A stretch of DNA of 64,000 nt, from the NCBI GenBank assembly GCA_002015125.1, contig MUYB01000026.1, positions 73,138-137,137 of the forward strand, given 5' to 3'. This document shows positions 56,004 through 64,000 of this stretch, one piece after another. Position 1 is the stretch's first letter, and each line of letters opens with the position of its first letter. The translations under genes were made by a program, and so were the position numbers. The notes under the pieces were generated by a model. It made no database searches, was not told the origin of the DNA, and saw nothing but the letters and a program-made list of their open reading frames with translations. The stretch comes from [Haemophilus] felis (lineage in GTDB: Bacteria > Pseudomonadota > Gammaproteobacteria > Enterobacterales > Pasteurellaceae).

Positions 56004-57242
56004 ATGAATACCACATTTGATGTTGTGATTATTGGGGCTGGCCCGTCAGGTTCGGTGTCAGCATCGTTGCTCAAGCAACAAGGGCTGAACGTGTGCGTGC
56101 TAGAAAAACAGCATTTTCCCCGTTTTGTGATCGGCGAAAGTTTGTTACCGCACTGTATGGAAATTTTAGATGCCGCAGGGCTGGTGGAAGCGGTAAACGC
56201 CGAGCCGAGTTTCCAATTCAAAAATGGGGCGGCATTTACTTGGGGCAATCGCTACACCTATTTTGATTTCACCGACAAATTCACCCCCGGCCCTGGCAGC
56301 ACTTTCCAAGTTCGCCGTGGTATTTTCGATAAAATTTTGATTGATGAAACCGCCAAAAAAGGCGTGGACGTGCGATTTGGTCACGAAGTGTTAGCCTTTG
56401 ATAATCAAGGCGAAAATGCGGTGTTGCAGGTTCGCACCGAACAAGGCGAAGACTATCAATTAACCGCCCGTTTTGTGTTAGATGCCAGCGGCTACGGACG
56501 AGTGCTGCCCCGTTTGTTGGACTTAGAAACGCCGTCGCACTTGCCGCCTCGTTTGGCACATTTCACCCACATTGATGATAACATCAGCGATCCTGATTTC
56601 GATCGCAACAAAATTTTGATCACCACGCACCCGACCCATCGTGATGTGTGGCTGTGGCTGATTCCGTTTGCGGATAATCGCTGCTCCATTGGCGTGGTTG
56701 GCTTGCCCGACACCTTGGCAGGCGACAGCGAAACCGTGCTGAAAAAATTTGCATTAGAATGCCCGATGCTCAACCGCATTTTAGCCAATGTCAACTGGGA
56801 AAATGAATTCCCGTTCCGCCATATTCAAGGCTATTCCGCCAACGTGAAAAGTCTGCACGGTCGCCATTTCGCCTTGCTCGGCAATGCGGCGGAATTTTTA
56901 GATCCTGTCTTTTCCTCTGGCGTGACCATTGCGTTACATTCGGCACAACTGGCTGCCGAGCTCGTCACTCGCCAACTCAACGGACAAGCGGTCGATTGGC
57001 AGCAAGAATTTGCCAATCCGCTGATGGTGGGGGTAAATGCCTTCCGCACCTATGTCAATGGGTGGTATGATACCTCGTTCCAAGATGTGATTTACGCACG
57101 CAATCCGCAGCCTGAAATTCGGCAGATGATCTCATCCATTTTGGCAGGCTATGCGTGGGACGAAAAAAATCCATTTGTGGCAAAATCGCAACAACGCCTA
57201 CACGCCCTCGCCGAACTTTGCGGCGTGGCAACGCAGGATTAA
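56004..57242 (+). CDS. FAD-dependent oxidoreductase, flavin-halogenase-like
   Basis: 412 residues. FAD-binding GAGPSG at 11-16; Lys73 in FQFKNGAAFTWG, a position matching the catalytic Lys of phenol-type halogenases; W216-LW218-LIP, i.e. the WxWxIP motif used to recognise flavin-dependent halogenases; and FLDPVFSSG near residue 296. Many pigment-cluster relatives are only called oxidoreductases, so halogenation is a hypothesis. Last gene of the plus arm, before a bidirectional terminator. Confidence 0.82.
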   Translation: MNTTFDVVIIGAGPSGSVSASLLKQQGLNVCVLEKQHFPRFVIGESLLPHCMEILDAAGLVEAVNAEPSFQFKNGAAFTWGNRYTYFDFTDKFTPGPGSTFQVRRGIFDKILIDETAKKGVDVRFGHEVLAFDNQGENAVLQVRTEQGEDYQLTARFVLDASGYGRVLPRLLDLETPSHLPPRLAHFTHIDDNISDPDFDRNKILITTHPTHRDVWLWLIPFADNRCSIGVVGLPDTLAGDSETVLKKFALECPMLNRILANVNWENEFPFRHIQGYSANVKSLHGRHFALLGNAAEFLDPVFSSGVTIALHSAQLAAELVTRQLNGQAVDWQQEFANPLMVGVNAFRTYVNGWYDTSFQDVIYARNPQPEIRQMISSILAGYAWDEKNPFVAKSQQRLHALAELCGVATQD

Positions 57243-57250
57243 ACAACAGA

Positions 57251-57289
57251 AAAAGTGGCTAACAATATGAAATGATTAGCCACTTTTTT
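57251..57289. terminator. Bidirectional terminator closing the pigment cluster
   Basis: AAAAGTGGCTAA / TTAGCCACTTTT, 12-bp stem with flanking A and T runs, between convergent genes. Confidence 0.9.
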
Positions 57290-57306
57290 GTTTAACAGTG
57301 CTGACG

Positions 57307-58125
57307 TTATGTTTTAAATTTCCAACTATCTGATTGTTGTTCGATTATTTTAGCCTCATCCCACAATTGATCAAGTTCAGTTAGGCTACAATCCTCCACC
57401 GCTCGATTTTGTTCTGCAACCCTGCGTTCAACGGCACGGAAGCGGCGTTCGAATTTGCTGTTGGCGGCACGTAGTGCTTGTTCTGGCGCCACCGTTAAAT
57501 GACGAGCGAGGTTAACTACGGCGAATAATAAATCGCCCATTTCTTCAGCGATTTTGGCTTGATTGCGTTGCTCAACTTCCACTTTCACCTCATCCAATTC
57601 TTCCAAAACTTTGGCAAACACAGGATCGAGGCTTTGCCAATCAAATCCCACTTTGGCACAGCGTTTTTGTAGTTTTTCTGCACGCATTAAGGCAGGGAAT
57701 GCTAAAGGCACGTTGTCTAAAACCGAAAGCACGGTGGTGCCTTGCCCTGATTTTTGTTTTTCTTGCGCTTTGATTGCATTCCAATTTTGTAGTGCTTCTT
57801 CTTCGTTGGTGGCTGATTTATCACCGAAGACGTGAGGATGACGGCGCACAATTTTTTCTGCCACATCGTTCACCACATCATCAAAGGTAAAATGTTGATC
57901 TTCAGTGGCAAGTTGACTGAAAAATACCACTTGCAATAGCAAATCTCCTAATTCTTCCCGTAAATTTGTCATATCTTGTTTTTCGATGGCGTCGATGACT
58001 TCGTAAGTTTCTTCCGTTAAGCATGGGATCATTGATTGATAGGTTTGCTTTAAATCCCATGGGCAGCCGCCGTTAGGATTGCGTAATTGTGCAATTAATT
58101 GCACAAAGTCTTGAATGTTATACAT
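57307..58125 (-). CDS. mazG: Nucleoside triphosphate pyrophosphohydrolase MazG
   Basis: 272 residues from ATG 58125, which has AGGA 7 bases upstream; the longer frame to 58158 lacks support. Two MazG domains: [17 protein letters not shown] with [11 protein letters not shown] and [13 protein letters not shown], and a second half with [11 protein letters not shown] and [16 protein letters not shown], the ExxE-x-ExxD metal sites. It hydrolyses (d)NTPs to monophosphates. Core gene; no link to the pigment. Confidence 0.95.
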   Translation of the reverse strand: MYNIQDFVQLIAQLRNPNGGCPWDLKQTYQSMIPCLTEETYEVIDAIEKQDMTNLREELGDLLLQVVFFSQLATEDQHFTFDDVVNDVAEKIVRRHPHVFGDKSATNEEEALQNWNAIKAQEKQKSGQGTTVLSVLDNVPLAFPALMRAEKLQKRCAKVGFDWQSLDPVFAKVLEELDEVKVEVEQRNQAKIAEEMGDLLFAVVNLARHLTVAPEQALRAANSKFERRFRAVERRVAEQNRAVEDCSLTELDQLWDEAKIIEQQSDSWKFKT

Positions 58126-58223
58126 AAGAAATTCCTGATTAACAAAGGATAAAAACAATAGGGTAGCATAAATACGCTATGGATTCGGGAAAATAAAAAT
58201 CATTCCGAAAGAATTTTTTAAAA

Positions 58224-58266
58224 CGTGATCTAGTCCATATTTTTTTCTGCTTTGCGGTGTTATGAT
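58224..58266 (+). promoter_or_regulatory. Candidate uspA promoter with CRP-like site
   Basis: CGTGATCTAGTCCATA (58224-58239) has one good CRP half. TATGAT at 58261-58266 would put the site centre near -41.5. Confidence 0.4.
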
Positions 58267-58303
58267 GCTATTAATCAGTACCGCTTAGATTAAGGAGTTT
58301 ATT

Positions 58304-58729
58304 ATGTACAAACACGTTTTAGTTGCTCTCGATCTTTCAGATGAAAGTGCCTTTTTGTTGGAAAAAGCTGCTGGTGTAGCGAAGAGAAATGAGGCGAAGT
58401 TGTCTATTATTCACGTTGATGTGAATTTTTCTGATCTTTACACAGGGTTAATTGATGTTAATGTTTCTTCAATGCAGGATCGCATTTCTTGTGAAACGCA
58501 AAAAACCTTGGTTCAATTAGCTGAGAATGCAAGCTATCCTGTGAGTGAAAAACTGAGTGGTAGTGGCGATCTTGGTTTGGTACTTTCTGATGCTATTGAA
58601 AAATATGATATTGATCTCTTAGTAACAGGACATCATCAGGATTTCTGGAGTAAGTTAATGTCTTCCACTCGACAAGTGATGAATAATGTTAGCGTGGATA
58701 TGTTGGTGGTTCCGCTACGGGGAGAATAG
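58304..58729 (+). CDS. uspA: Universal stress protein UspA
   Basis: 141 residues, E. coli UspA length. [12 protein letters not shown] start and [16 protein letters not shown] near residue 108, the form lacking the ATP-binding GxxGxxS loop. Cytosolic stress protein. AAGGAG 7 bases upstream; a hairpin terminator follows. Confidence 0.93.
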   Translation: MYKHVLVALDLSDESAFLLEKAAGVAKRNEAKLSIIHVDVNFSDLYTGLIDVNVSSMQDRISCETQKTLVQLAENASYPVSEKLSGSGDLGLVLSDAIEKYDIDLLVTGHHQDFWSKLMSSTRQVMNNVSVDMLVVPLRGE

Positions 58730-58757
58730 TTTTTCTTCTAAAATCTTTAGCAACAAT

Positions 58758-58797
58758 AGACCGCATTTCAATTGAGAAGATTGAGGTGCGGTTTAGT
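58758..58797 (+). terminator. uspA terminator built from inverted uptake-like arms
   Basis: ACCGCA...TGCGGT arms with an inner TCAAT/ATTGA pairing, then TTAGTTTT. Near-uptake-signal arms as a terminator are common in the family. Confidence 0.6.
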
Positions 58798-58940
58798 TTT
58801 ATGTGAGCTTTCCTAGCTATTAAAAACATTCAAACTGCATCAAAAAGCCTTTTTACAAAAAATAAAAATATGCCAAAATATCGGGCAAAATTTAATCTTA
58901 CTATCTACTTATCAAAAAGCATCAACACTTAAGGCAGTAT

Positions 58941-61565
58941 ATGAAAACAGTTTCCGAAATTCGACAATCTTTTTTAGAATTTTTCCAGTCAAAAGGGCAT
59001 ACCATTGTAGAAAGTAGCTCGCTTGTGCCTGAAAATGACCCTACCTTGCTTTTTACTAACGCAGGGATGAACCAGTTTAAAGACGTGTTTTTGGGGCAGG
59101 ATAAGCGTGCTTATACTCGGGCGACGACGTCGCAGCGTTGTGTGCGTGCAGGCGGTAAGCATAATGATTTGGAAAATGTGGGCTATACCGCACGTCACCA
59201 TACGTTTTTTGAGATGTTGGGCAATTTTAGCTTTGGCGACTATTTCAAACAGGATGCGATTCATTTTGCGTGGGAATTTTTGACGTCGCCGCAGTGGCTA
59301 AGTTTGCCGAAAGAAAGATTGTGGGTAACGGTGTATGAAACCGATGATGAAGCCTATGATATTTGGCATAACGAAGTGGGTGTGCCTGCGGAACGCATTA
59401 TTCGCATTGGCGATAATAAGAATGCACCTTATGCCTCTGACAACTTTTGGCAGATGGGCGATACAGGTCCTTGTGGGCCTTGTACGGAAATTTTCTACGA
59501 TCACGGCGACCACATTTGGGGTGGGCCTCCAGGTTCTGCTGAAGAAGATGGCGACCGTTATATCGAAATTTGGAACGTGGTGTTTATGCAATTTAACCGT
59601 CAAGCGGACGGTACAATGGAGAAATTGCCGAAGCCGTCGGTGGATACGGGAATGGGCTTGGAGCGTATCAGTGCGGTGTTGCAACATGTAAACTCAAACT
59701 ACGAGATCGATATTTTCCAAACCTTAATTAAAGAAACCGCAACGATTTTAGGCGTGAGCGATTTGGATAATAAATCCTTGCGCGTGATTGCGGATCATAT
59801 TCGTTCTTGTGCGTATTTAATCGCCGATGGTGTGGTGCCGTCGAACGAAGGTCGTGGTTATGTGTTGCGTCGCATTATTCGTCGTGCGGTGCGTCACGGT
59901 AATATTTTAGGGGCGAAAGCGGCGTTTTTCTATCAGTTAGTGCCAACCTTGGCAAAAGCGATGGGTCACGCTGGCGAGATTTTAACCGCTAAACAAGCCT
60001 TTATTCAGAAAACCTTAAAAGCGGAGGAAGATCAATTTGCTCGTACCCTTGAGCGTGGTTTGGCGTTGTTGGAAGATGCTTTGACGAAAGTGGACAATAA
60101 ACAGCTTTCGGGCGAGGTGGCGTTCAAATTGTACGACACTTACGGCTTCCCATTGGATTTAACCGCAGACGTGTGCCGTGAACGTGATATTACCATTGAT
60201 GAAGCGGGTTTTGAGCGTGAAATGACTGCTCAACGTGAGCGTGCGAAAGCCAGCAGTAACTTCGGCACGGATTACAACAATGTGATCAAGGTTGATGGCG
60301 TCACCGAGTTCAAAGGTTATGAACATACTGAAACCGATGCCACGGTGGTGGGTTTGTTCAGTAACGGTAAAGCGGTGGAACGTATTCAATCGGGCGAAAG
60401 TGCGGTGGTGATTTTGGATAAAACAGCGTTTTACGGAGAGTCTGGCGGTCAGGTGGGCGATACGGGCGTGATCTGTGCGGAATTAGCACAATTTGCGGTG
60501 CAGGATACGCAAAAATACGGTCAAGTTTTCGGGCATATCGGGCAATTGACCTCTGGTACGTTAAGCGTCGGCGATAAAGTGTTCGCACAAATTGATGCAG
60601 AGCGTCGCCACGCGATCACCTTAAATCACAGTGCAACGCACTTGTTGCACGCTGCATTGCGTGAGGTGTTGGGCGATCACGTGGCACAAAAAGGCTCGCT
60701 CGTGTCTGAAAATGTGTTGCGTTTTGATTTCTCTCAACCAGAAGCCATTGCGAAATCGGATTTGGAAGAAATTGAGCGTATCATTAACTGTAAAATCCGT
60801 GAAAATGCACAGGTGGCCACCGAAATAATGGATTTAGATGCCGCTAAAGCAAAAGGTGCGATGGCGTTATTCGGTGAAAAATACGGCGACCGTGTGCGTG
60901 TGGTAGGGATGACGAAATTTTCTATCGAACTTTGTGGCGGTACGCACGTTAAACAAACAGGGGAAATCGGGTTATTCAAATTTATTTCCGAAGGGGCGGT
61001 TGCCGCTGGCGTTCGTCGAGTGGAGGCGGTTACTGGAGAAAACGCCATTGCCTTATTGCACCAGCAACAACAGGTGCTACAACAAAGTGCTGAATTGCTG
61101 AAAACCGATAGTGCAAGTTTGGTGGAAAAAATTCAGCAGCTGCAAGATAAGAGCAAAAAAGTGGAAAAAGAGCTTCAACAGCTTAAAGAAAAACTGGCGG
61201 CTCAAGCGGGTGGCGAATTAGCGAAAAATGCGAAACAAATCAACGGTGTAAATGTCGTCGTTGAAGCCTTGGAAAATGTGGAAGCGAAAAATTTGAAAGC
61301 GATGGTTGATGATTTAAAAAATCAATTAGGCAGTGCCATTATCGTCTTTGCCTCCACGGCGGATAACAAAGTGAATTTAATTGTTGGTGTAACTTCCGAT
61401 CTCACCAACAAAATCAAAGCAGGGGAGCTGGTGAACCTTCTTGCTCAAGAAGTGGGCGGAAAAGGCGGCGGTCGCCCTGATATGGCGATGGCTGGCGGAT
61501 CTCAGCCTGAAAATGTTGAGAAAGCCTTGTCTGCTGGTTTGGCGTGGTTAAAAGCAAATTTATAA
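58941..61565 (+). CDS. alaS: Alanyl-tRNA synthetase
   Basis: 874 residues (E. coli 876). Catalytic core with [19 protein letters not shown] and [11 protein letters not shown]; editing domain with [11 protein letters not shown] near residue 565 and [13 protein letters not shown] near 667 (Zn ligands); C-Ala [11 protein letters not shown] near 847. Charges tRNA-Ala and removes mischarged Ser. csrA follows 16 bases later, as in E. coli. Confidence 0.98.
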   Translation: MKTVSEIRQSFLEFFQSKGHTIVESSSLVPENDPTLLFTNAGMNQFKDVFLGQDKRAYTRATTSQRCVRAGGKHNDLENVGYTARHHTFFEMLGNFSFGDYFKQDAIHFAWEFLTSPQWLSLPKERLWVTVYETDDEAYDIWHNEVGVPAERIIRIGDNKNAPYASDNFWQMGDTGPCGPCTEIFYDHGDHIWGGPPGSAEEDGDRYIEIWNVVFMQFNRQADGTMEKLPKPSVDTGMGLERISAVLQHVNSNYEIDIFQTLIKETATILGVSDLDNKSLRVIADHIRSCAYLIADGVVPSNEGRGYVLRRIIRRAVRHGNILGAKAAFFYQLVPTLAKAMGHAGEILTAKQAFIQKTLKAEEDQFARTLERGLALLEDALTKVDNKQLSGEVAFKLYDTYGFPLDLTADVCRERDITIDEAGFEREMTAQRERAKASSNFGTDYNNVIKVDGVTEFKGYEHTETDATVVGLFSNGKAVERIQSGESAVVILDKTAFYGESGGQVGDTGVICAELAQFAVQDTQKYGQVFGHIGQLTSGTLSVGDKVFAQIDAERRHAITLNHSATHLLHAALREVLGDHVAQKGSLVSENVLRFDFSQPEAIAKSDLEEIERIINCKIRENAQVATEIMDLDAAKAKGAMALFGEKYGDRVRVVGMTKFSIELCGGTHVKQTGEIGLFKFISEGAVAAGVRRVEAVTGENAIALLHQQQQVLQQSAELLKTDSASLVEKIQQLQDKSKKVEKELQQLKEKLAAQAGGELAKNAKQINGVNVVVEALENVEAKNLKAMVDDLKNQLGSAIIVFASTADNKVNLIVGVTSDLTNKIKAGELVNLLAQEVGGKGGGRPDMAMAGGSQPENVEKALSAGLAWLKANL

Positions 61566-61581
61566 AAACTAAGGAGTGAGT

Positions 61582-61770
61582 ATGCTGATTTTAACAAGAA
61601 AAGCAGGTGAAAGTTTGCTGATTGGTGATGATATTTCTATTACTGTTTTAAGTGTTAGAGGTAATCAGGTGAAAATAGGTATTAATGCGCCTAAAGATGT
61701 TTCTGTTCATCGAGAAGAAATTTATCAACGTATTAAACAGCATATCTCCGAAGAAGATTGTATCGACTAA
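61582..61770 (+). CDS. csrA: Carbon storage regulator CsrA
   Basis: 62 residues from ATG 61582 with AAGGAG 5 bases upstream; the GTG two codons earlier overlaps that site. [22 protein letters not shown] and [18 protein letters not shown] are the conserved core, with the RNA-binding Arg44-type residue present. An RNA-binding post-transcriptional regulator. Possibly read through from alaS. Confidence 0.97.
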   Translation: MLILTRKAGESLLIGDDISITVLSVRGNQVKIGINAPKDVSVHREEIYQRIKQHISEEDCID

Positions 61771-61872
61771 AATTGAATGAAGAATCATCGTCTGTATGGG
61801 CGATGCTATTTAATTTTTGAGTGATATAAGGCTTATCATCGTAAACATGCTAATCCATAATAAGGAAAATAT

Positions 61873-62760
61873 ATGAAAGCGATAATACCTGTTGCTGGTC
61901 TAGGGACTAGAATGCTACCTGCGACAAAAGCTATTCCAAAAGAGATGCTTACGTTGGTTGATAAACCGCTGATTCAGTACATTGTGAATGAATGTGTTGC
62001 TGCGGGTATTAAAGAAATTGTTTTGGTGACCCATTCTTCTAAGAATGCCATCGAAAATCATTTCGATACCTCTTTTGAATTGGAAACCATGCTAGAAAAA
62101 CGTGTGAAGCGTCAACTACTTGATGAGGTGCGTTCAATTTGTCCAAAAGATGTAACCATTATGCATGTGCGACAAGGAAATGCTAAAGGTTTAGGTCATG
62201 CAGTATTATGCGGTCGTCCTCTTATTGGTAAAGAGCCTTTTGTTGTGGTATTACCTGATGTATTGTTGGCTGAGTTTTCTGCGGATCAAAAAACAGAGAA
62301 CTTAGCAGCGATGGTGAAACGCTTTGAAGAAACGCAGATTAGTCAAATTATGGTTACTCCAGTTTCAGAGCAAGATATTAGTCAATATGGTGTGGTTGAT
62401 TGCCATGGAGAAAAATTAGAAGATAGTCAAAGTGCTAAAATTTATCGTATCGTAGAGAAGCCTAGAACAGAGGATGCTCCTTCTAATCTTGCGGTTGTTG
62501 GTCGTTATGTTTTTTCTGCTGCTATTTGGGATCTATTGGAAAAAACCCCAATCGGTGTAGGAGATGAAATTCAGTTAACGGATGCGATAGATATGTTGAT
62601 TGAAAAGGAAACTGTTGAAGCTTTCCATATGTCAGGCAAAACCTTTGATTGCGGTGATAAATTTGGTTATATGAAAGCTTTTGTTGAATATGGAATGCAC
62701 CATAAACAATTAGGCGATGAATTTAAAAGGTATTTGAAAGATTTGGTTCGTACATTCTAA
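61873..62760 (+). CDS. galU: UTP-glucose-1-phosphate uridylyltransferase
   Basis: 295 residues. Nucleotide-binding [24 protein letters not shown] at the start, [11 protein letters not shown] and [21 protein letters not shown] near 195, and [11 protein letters not shown] near 260. It makes UDP-glucose for LPS and glycogen. csrA-galU proximity is usual in Pasteurellaceae as I recall. Strong terminator follows. Confidence 0.96.
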   Translation: MKAIIPVAGLGTRMLPATKAIPKEMLTLVDKPLIQYIVNECVAAGIKEIVLVTHSSKNAIENHFDTSFELETMLEKRVKRQLLDEVRSICPKDVTIMHVRQGNAKGLGHAVLCGRPLIGKEPFVVVLPDVLLAEFSADQKTENLAAMVKRFEETQISQIMVTPVSEQDISQYGVVDCHGEKLEDSQSAKIYRIVEKPRTEDAPSNLAVVGRYVFSAAIWDLLEKTPIGVGDEIQLTDAIDMLIEKETVEAFHMSGKTFDCGDKFGYMKAFVEYGMHHKQLGDEFKRYLKDLVRTF

Positions 62761-62783
62761 TTGGTTGATTGAATCTATATTTG

Positions 62784-62826
62784 AAAAAATCGCTGAATAC
62801 ATTTGTAATGTATTCAGCGATTTTTT
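62784..62826. terminator. Bidirectional terminator between galU and tfoX
   Basis: A 19-bp perfect stem around TTGTA, from AAAAAATCGCTGAATACAT to its complement ending TTTTTT. Confidence 0.95.
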
Positions 62827-62845
62827 ATTTTGCTTACTATGCTTT

Positions 62846-63481
62846 TTATTTCATTGGTTTCATACCTGATTGTTCTAAAATCAAATTCAACATTTTTAGT
62901 GCATTTTCTTTTTCTTGTTCCGTAAGTAAACTAACATGCTTGTACTTTAGTGCTGCAACGAAGAGCCATAGCATATTTAACTCAGAGGTAATGCCTTTTC
63001 TAACCAATCGAGCAAATGCATGACTTGCCCCAAGAGTTCTGAATAAAGAAAGTTCTTCAATTCCAACTTTAGATAATAATCTTTCATATTTCATTGAAAG
63101 ATTTGGAAGATCTTTAATTCTTCTATATTTATTAATATATTCTAAACTTGCTTTTTCATTAATTTGTGCAATAGAACGTAGTAATATATCTTTATACTTT
63201 TCTTTATTTGATATAATTTCTTGTGGTAAATAATAGTAATTTGATATCGATAATTTAATATTAGGTAAGTGAGAGATATAATTTACGGCCCCTTGTGCGA
63301 TTAGTTCCTCGGCAAGTTCTTTTTCTGCTTTGATGTATAGATTCCCATTTTGGTATATGCCAAACATAGCAGCACCAGAGAACAAGCCGTAACTGGCAAA
63401 CAAGGTTTTAGCTTTAACTTCACCGATAAGTTCAAAAAGAGCTTGTCGTATTTCTAACGTTGCTAGTTCTGTTTTTGTCAT
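62846..63481 (-). CDS. tfoX: Competence regulator Sxy/TfoX
   Basis: 211 residues (H. influenzae Sxy 217). TfoX_N domain with ASYGLFSGAAMFGIYQNGNLYIKA near residues 28-52, and TfoX_C with YERLLSKVGIEELSLFRTLGASHAFARL near 132-159. It acts with CRP at CRP-S promoters to switch on natural transformation. AAGGAG 7 bases upstream. The 5' leader is A/T-rich and could fold, as the H. influenzae sxy leader does, but I cannot test this. Confidence 0.93.
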   Translation of the reverse strand: MTKTELATLEIRQALFELIGEVKAKTLFASYGLFSGAAMFGIYQNGNLYIKAEKELAEELIAQGAVNYISHLPNIKLSISNYYYLPQEIISNKEKYKDILLRSIAQINEKASLEYINKYRRIKDLPNLSMKYERLLSKVGIEELSLFRTLGASHAFARLVRKGITSELNMLWLFVAALKYKHVSLLTEQEKENALKMLNLILEQSGMKPMK

Positions 63482-63562
63482 AGTAATTCTCCTTACAGCT
63501 ATGTTTTAGTTAGTGAGATTTATAGCATAGCTTTTTATACATCGGATAGAATTATTATTTAA

Positions 63563-63584
63563 AATTATGATGCAGATCGAAAAA
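63563..63584 (-). promoter_or_regulatory. Candidate CRP site upstream of tfoX
   Basis: TATGATGCAGATCGAA has a 4/5 first half and a poor second half, 82 bases upstream of the ATG. Confidence 0.3.
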
Positions 63585-63776
63585 ATAAAATTATTTTGGT
63601 TAATATTTGATTAGATTGGTGATAATTTAATCTATTTTTGGCTTTTAATTGTAAATTTAGCTTTTTATATTATCTAATTTGTAGTGTGCTTTTTAGATTT
63701 ATTCTTTGCTCTTTTGGTGATTAATTGTTCGTTTTGTTTGTTAATTGAGCGCTTGAAAAAAATTTACAAAAAGTAC

Positions 63777-63804
63777 TTGCGTAGGGGAAAAAAATTCCTA
63801 TAAT
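63777..63804 (+). promoter_or_regulatory. rRNA operon promoter
   Basis: TTGCGT (63777), 16-base spacer, TATAAT (63799), preceded by an A/T-rich UP-like tract. The rest of 63482-63776 shows no gene, only A/T-rich sequence. Confidence 0.85.
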
Positions 63805-63815
63805 GCACGCCACAC

Positions 63816-63859
63816 AACGACGCGCTGTTGTGAGAAAGATAAAAATACAGTGCGTCGTT
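63816..63859 (+). other. rRNA leader hairpin near the transcript 5' end
   Basis: AACGACGCGCTGT pairs with ACAG-TGCGTCGTT (one unpaired base), loop 18 bases, then CTTTTTT. Lies within ~50 bases of the predicted start. Confidence 0.6.
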
Positions 63860-63865
63860 CTTTTT

Positions 63866-63877
63866 TGCTCTTTAACA
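63866..63877 (+). promoter_or_regulatory. rRNA antitermination boxA; 16S leader runs to window end
   Basis: TGCTCTTTAACA is the classical rrn boxA. The following ~120 bases are 16S leader; the mature 16S 5' end (AGAGTTTGATC) is not reached. Confidence 0.9.
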
Positions 63878-64000
63878 AATTATCAGACAATCTGTGTGGG
63901 CACTTGTTGATGATTGATTTTGAAAGTAATTTTAATTTTGAAGTCTTGATAAGTGCTTATAACTTGAAATTCATATGTGATTTTTATGTAGGGACGTATT

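Noticed and set aside
61784..61820. Terminator between csrA and galU
   Set aside because: ATCATCGTC/GGCGATGCT pairing is short and mismatched and the T run is weak; read-through seems as likely.
1..64000. Insertion sequences, integrases, tRNA genes, prophage genes
   Set aside because: No transposase or integrase motif and no tRNA-like cloverleaf was seen; the pigment-cluster insertions have no visible mobile machinery.

Overview
The window looks like a chromosomal segment of a Pasteurellaceae bacterium (Gammaproteobacteria). The evidence is a Sxy/TfoX competence regulator, DNA-uptake signal sequences of both dialects known in the family (AAGTGCGGT and ACAAGCGGT cores), a hexuronate/TRAP gene set laid out as in Haemophilus, and housekeeping proteins (RlmJ, MetJ, LeuS, AlaS) close to Haemophilus and E. 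coli forms as I remember them. The genus cannot be fixed from the sequence alone.

Layout. 1-7560: 3' part of a giant Ig-like/RTX adhesin, with two terminators after it. 7700-10894: rlmJ, a DUF559 nuclease-like gene, a cluster of palindromic elements inside ~185-bp tandem duplications, and gor. 10969-19934: a divergent hexuronate regulon (uxuA, uxuR and TRAP binding protein on the minus strand; TRAP permeases, SDR, uxaC, kdgK and eda on the plus strand) with operator-like palindromes and a near-consensus CRP site between the two arms. 20004-27092: holA, lptE, leuS, copA and metJ, with three tandem Met boxes ahead of metJ.

27212-57242 is the accessory heart of the window. It is an aryl-polyene (APE) gene cluster with a dialkylresorcinol (DAR/flexirubin-type) module embedded in it. 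The minus-strand arm carries three ACPs, four intact ketosynthases (one of them the KAS III-type DarB), two non-catalytic KS-like subunits, a ketoreductase, an ApeP-type dehydratase, a ligase-dehydratase fusion, an acyltransferase, darA, a BtrH-like protein and an ABC exporter. The plus-strand arm carries an XRE regulator, a second ligase, a GT2, a lipid A-type acyltransferase, a lipoprotein, a thioesterase, a LolA-like carrier, an MMPL exporter and a halogenase-like flavoprotein. Together they are predicted to make an aryl-polyene acyl chain on ACP, possibly join it to a resorcinol, attach it to a lipid and move it to the outer membrane.

Genes with no obvious role in the pathway sit at five junctions of the cluster: VapBC, a Fic protein, an FRG-domain protein, an AlbA_2/HATPase/wHTH protein behind a 14-copy 10-bp repeat, and RelBE. 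57307-63481 returns to core genes (mazG, uspA, alaS, csrA, galU, tfoX/sxy). The last 500 bases hold an rRNA operon promoter, leader hairpin and boxA; the 16S gene itself lies beyond the window.
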